Origin: Cognatundibacterium jejuense
GTDB lineage: Bacteria; Pseudomonadota; Gammaproteobacteria; Burkholderiales; Burkholderiaceae_D
Length of the DNA: 64,000 nt
Reading direction: 5' to 3'
NCBI RefSeq assembly: GCF_014284255.1
Contig: NZ_JACOFV010000001.1
Location: forward strand, 62,001-126,000
Part shown: piece by piece, positions 61,878 to 64,000 of the stretch
Layout of the letters: the number at the start of each line of letters is the position of its first letter
Numbering within the stretch: position 1 is the first letter of the stretch
Position numbers and translations under genes: made by a program
The notes under the pieces: model-generated
Seen by the model: only the letters and a program-made list of their open reading frames with translations
What the model was told of the DNA's origin: nothing
The model's database searches: none

Positions 61878-62870
61878 ATGAAGCTTGCAACTTTAAAAGA
61901 TGGCTCACGTGATGGTCAGTTGATCGTGGTCTCCCGTGACTTGAAGACCGCATGTATTGCCAATGGTATTGCGCCAAGCTTGCAGCGCGCCTTAGATGAC
62001 TGGAACTTTATTGCTCCTCAATTGGATGAATTATATACGCGTCTGAATGCTGGCCGTGCGGTCAATAGCTTTGATTTTGTCGCTGAAAAATGTATGGCAC
62101 CTTTGCCAAGGGCATATCAATGGGCAGATGGTTCATCCTATGTGAATCACGTAGAGTTGGTGCGAAAGGCACGCAATGCTGAAATGCCCGAGAGTTTTTG
62201 GCATGATCCCTTGATGTATCAGGGCGGTAGTGACGATTTTATTGGTCCCTGTGACGACATTGTGTTGGCGTCTGAGGAGTGGGGTATTGATTTTGAAAGT
62301 GAAATCGCTGTTATTACTGGTGATATCCCAATGGGAGAGAAAGTGCAGTATGCCGGTGAACATATTCGTTTGCTGATGTTGGTCAACGATGTTTCGCTGA
62401 GAAATTTGATTCCGTCAGAATTGGCAAAGGGATTTGGCTTCTTCCAATCGAAACCCGCTTCCAGCTTTTCGCCCGTGGCGGTAACGCCGGACGAGTTAGG
62501 CGAGTTTTGGAAAGACGGTAAAGTTCATTTGCCACTGCGCTCGACTTGGAACGGCAATCTGGTTGGGCAGCCAAATGCCGGTGTTGATATGGTGTTTTCA
62601 TTTCCGCAGTTGATTACGCATTTATGCAAAACTCGCAACGCGCGCGCTGGTACCATTATCGGCTCTGGCACCGTGTCCAACAAGGATGCGAGCAAAGGTT
62701 TTAGTTGCATTGCTGAAAAACGTGCTCTGGAAATGATCGCGACGGGTGAGCCGGTAACGCCGTTCATGCGCTTTGGTGATACGATCAAAATTGAGATGCT
62801 CGATAAAAATGGCAAATCGATTTTTGGCGCGATTGAACAGAGTGTTGTTGAGACCGACTCCGTAAATTAA
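61878..62870 (+). CDS. Fumarylacetoacetate hydrolase (FAH) family protein
   Basis: A 330-residue FAH-fold enzyme. The N-terminal domain (about 1-85) is typical of fumarylacetoacetase-like proteins. The catalytic domain has a metal site in IDFESEIAVITGDIP (an E-x-E pair), FFQSKPASSFSPVAVTPDELG, and GTIIGSGTVSNKD. Members hydrolyse C-C bonds in fumarylacetoacetate or acylpyruvates; the length matches the FAH-like two-domain form seen in tyrosine degradation, but no hmgA or maiA neighbour is in the window. AAGGAAATGT precedes the start. Confidence 0.9.
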   Translation: MKLATLKDGSRDGQLIVVSRDLKTACIANGIAPSLQRALDDWNFIAPQLDELYTRLNAGRAVNSFDFVAEKCMAPLPRAYQWADGSSYVNHVELVRKARNAEMPESFWHDPLMYQGGSDDFIGPCDDIVLASEEWGIDFESEIAVITGDIPMGEKVQYAGEHIRLLMLVNDVSLRNLIPSELAKGFGFFQSKPASSFSPVAVTPDELGEFWKDGKVHLPLRSTWNGNLVGQPNAGVDMVFSFPQLITHLCKTRNARAGTIIGSGTVSNKDASKGFSCIAEKRALEMIATGEPVTPFMRFGDTIKIEMLDKNGKSIFGAIEQSVVETDSVN

Positions 62871-63006
62871 TTAAACCATAACTTCGTTGCCGCTTGGCTT
62901 TAGCGGCACGAACGTCGCTTTAGTATTTGCGATCATGATTAATGAATTGTCCGACGTATTTGCGAATTAAGTCGCCGTAAAAATGCTTTTTTCCGGAGCC
63001 GCTTAC

Positions 63007-64000
63007 ATGCTTAAGGTGTCTCGTCAGGTTGTTTTTTTGCCGCTAGTTTTCGTCAGTACATCCGTGTTGGCGCAAATTAAGGTCGGTGTTGACTTGTCCA
63101 TGACAGGCGCGGCGGCTTCCATTGGTTCCTCATCAAAAAAAGCAGTCTTACTTTGGCCTAAAGAAATTGCCGGCCAGAAGCTTGAGTACATCATTCTGGA
63201 TGATGCCAGCGATCCCGGAAATGCAGTTCGCAATGCGCACAAGCTGATCAATGAAAATAAGGTCGATATCATTGTTGGTCCTAATTTGACTTCTGCGTCT
63301 TTGGCAATGCTTGACAGTCTGGCTGAAAGTTCTACACCTATGATTACCTTGGCGGCTGCTGCTTCTATCGTTTCTCCCATGGACGAGAAACGAAAATGGG
63401 TTTTCAAAATGCAGCAAAACGATAGTCATATGGCATCATTACTAACGCAAAATATGGCAGAGCGAGGTTATAAGCGTATTGCTTTTATTGGTTTCGCTGA
63501 TGCGTATGGCGAGAGTTGGGCGAATGAATTTTCTAAATTTTCGGAGCTAAGAAAAATCAGTATTGTTGCCAATGAGCGTTATGCAAGAACAGATGCCAGT
63601 GTAACTGCGCAGATTTTAAAAATTATGACAAGTAAGCCGGATGCCGTTTTAATTGCCGGATCGGGTACGCCAGCAGTCTTGCCGCAAAAGACCTTGAAAG
63701 AGCGCGGTTACTCAGGACAGATTTATCAGACGCACGGTATTGCGAGTCAGGAATTTTTGAACCTTGGTGGTAAGGATGTTGAAGGAACCTTATTCCCAAC
63801 CGGGCCAGCGGTTGTTGCGTCGCAATTACCAGCAAGTAATCAAGTAAAGAAAGTAGCGCTGGATTTTTCGAGCCAATTCCAGGCTGCTTATGCGAATGAA
63901 CATAGTGTGAACAGTCTGAATCAGTTTGCTGCTGACGCTTGGGGTGCCTACATGCTGATGGCACGGGCAATCCCTGATGCCATTAAGTTGGCGCGCCCAG
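63007..64000 (+). CDS. Branched-chain amino-acid-type ABC substrate-binding protein, 3' end beyond the window
   Basis: The frame from the ATG at 63007 to the window edge is open for at least 331 residues. A signal peptide (MLKVSRQVVFLPLVFVSTSVLA-QIK) is followed by the type 1 periplasmic fold: IKVGVDLSMTGAAASIGSSSK, LDDASDPGNAVRNAHKLINENKVDIIVGP and IAFIGFADAYGESWANEF. This is the LivJ/LivK-like family. The ATG lies 136 bases past the FAH stop; the remaining 30-60 residues and any permease genes are outside. Confidence 0.9.
   Translation, partial: MLKVSRQVVFLPLVFVSTSVLAQIKVGVDLSMTGAAASIGSSSKKAVLLWPKEIAGQKLEYIILDDASDPGNAVRNAHKLINENKVDIIVGPNLTSASLAMLDSLAESSTPMITLAAAASIVSPMDEKRKWVFKMQQNDSHMASLLTQNMAERGYKRIAFIGFADAYGESWANEFSKFSELRKISIVANERYARTDASVTAQILKIMTSKPDAVLIAGSGTPAVLPQKTLKERGYSGQIYQTHGIASQEFLNLGGKDVEGTLFPTGPAVVASQLPASNQVKKVALDFSSQFQAAYANEHSVNSLNQFAADAWGAYMLMARAIPDAIKLARP

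Overview
The window looks like a chromosomal segment of a betaproteobacterium. The protein families and gene orders (ED-pathway cluster with HexR, prpR/prpBC-acnD-prpF, ybgC-tolQR, ZTP-riboswitch glyA followed by nrdR) suggest the Oxalobacteraceae. By eye the base composition is moderate, in the high 40s percent GC, which would fit an Undibacterium-like genus; that placement is inference. Coding density is high and I see no rRNA, tRNA, CRISPR array, prophage or intact insertion sequence. Genes truncated by the window lie at both ends.

Layout. 1-1.4 kb: 5' part of a low-complexity protein of unknown function (minus strand) and a decayed outer-membrane protein gene. 1.4-3.5 kb: nrdR and glyA on the minus strand, with a ZTP riboswitch in the glyA leader. 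3.7-12.4 kb (plus): ydfG-like reductase, then ybgC-tolQ-tolR followed directly by tamA-tamB, an envelope biogenesis block without tolA/tolB/pal. 12.5-16.5 kb: an Fsr-like MFS exporter, a split YeeE/YedE pair, a GNAT/GyrI-like gene pair and an uncharacterised membrane protein with an HExxH motif. 16.7-19.6 kb: ilvD and ribA. 19.7-31.5 kb: central carbon metabolism. An HDOD protein, hexR, pgl and zwf are on the minus strand; edd, eda, pgi and ppc are on the plus strand, with a HexR-like operator in the zwf/edd divergent region.

31.5-36.5 kb: a small outer-membrane barrel, a YjfB-like motility peptide, a hemerythrin, an S4 RNA-binding protein, and a complete bufferin-type RiPP operon (bufA, bufB of the MNIO/DUF692 family, bufC of the DUF2063 family, and a DoxX membrane protein). 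36.5-41.6 kb: hybrid histidine kinase, orphan amino-acid-type binding protein, MscS channel. 41.9-45.8 kb: dps with an OxyR-like upstream site, then a phosphonate-type ABC transporter (phnD-phnC-phnE-phnE). 45.9-47.9 kb: a compact signalling operon of response regulator, CheC phosphatase and diguanylate cyclase. 48.0-56.1 kb: the 2-methylcitrate cycle for propionate use (prpR divergent from prpB-prpC-acnD-prpF), with a sigma-54 promoter and a 12-bp-periodic operator array. 56.1-64 kb: an NADPH-dependent FMN reductase, a second HDOD protein, a DUF885 lipoprotein-like peptidase, a chemoreceptor with a sigma-28-like promoter, a FAH-family hydrolase, and the 5' part of a branched-chain amino-acid-type binding protein.

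Together the genes describe a motile, chemotactic aerobic heterotroph that uses the Entner-Doudoroff route for sugars and the methylcitrate cycle for propionyl-CoA. It has second-messenger and phosphorelay signalling and a peptide-based metal-handling system. All database-style identifications come from recognising sequence motifs; no search was run.
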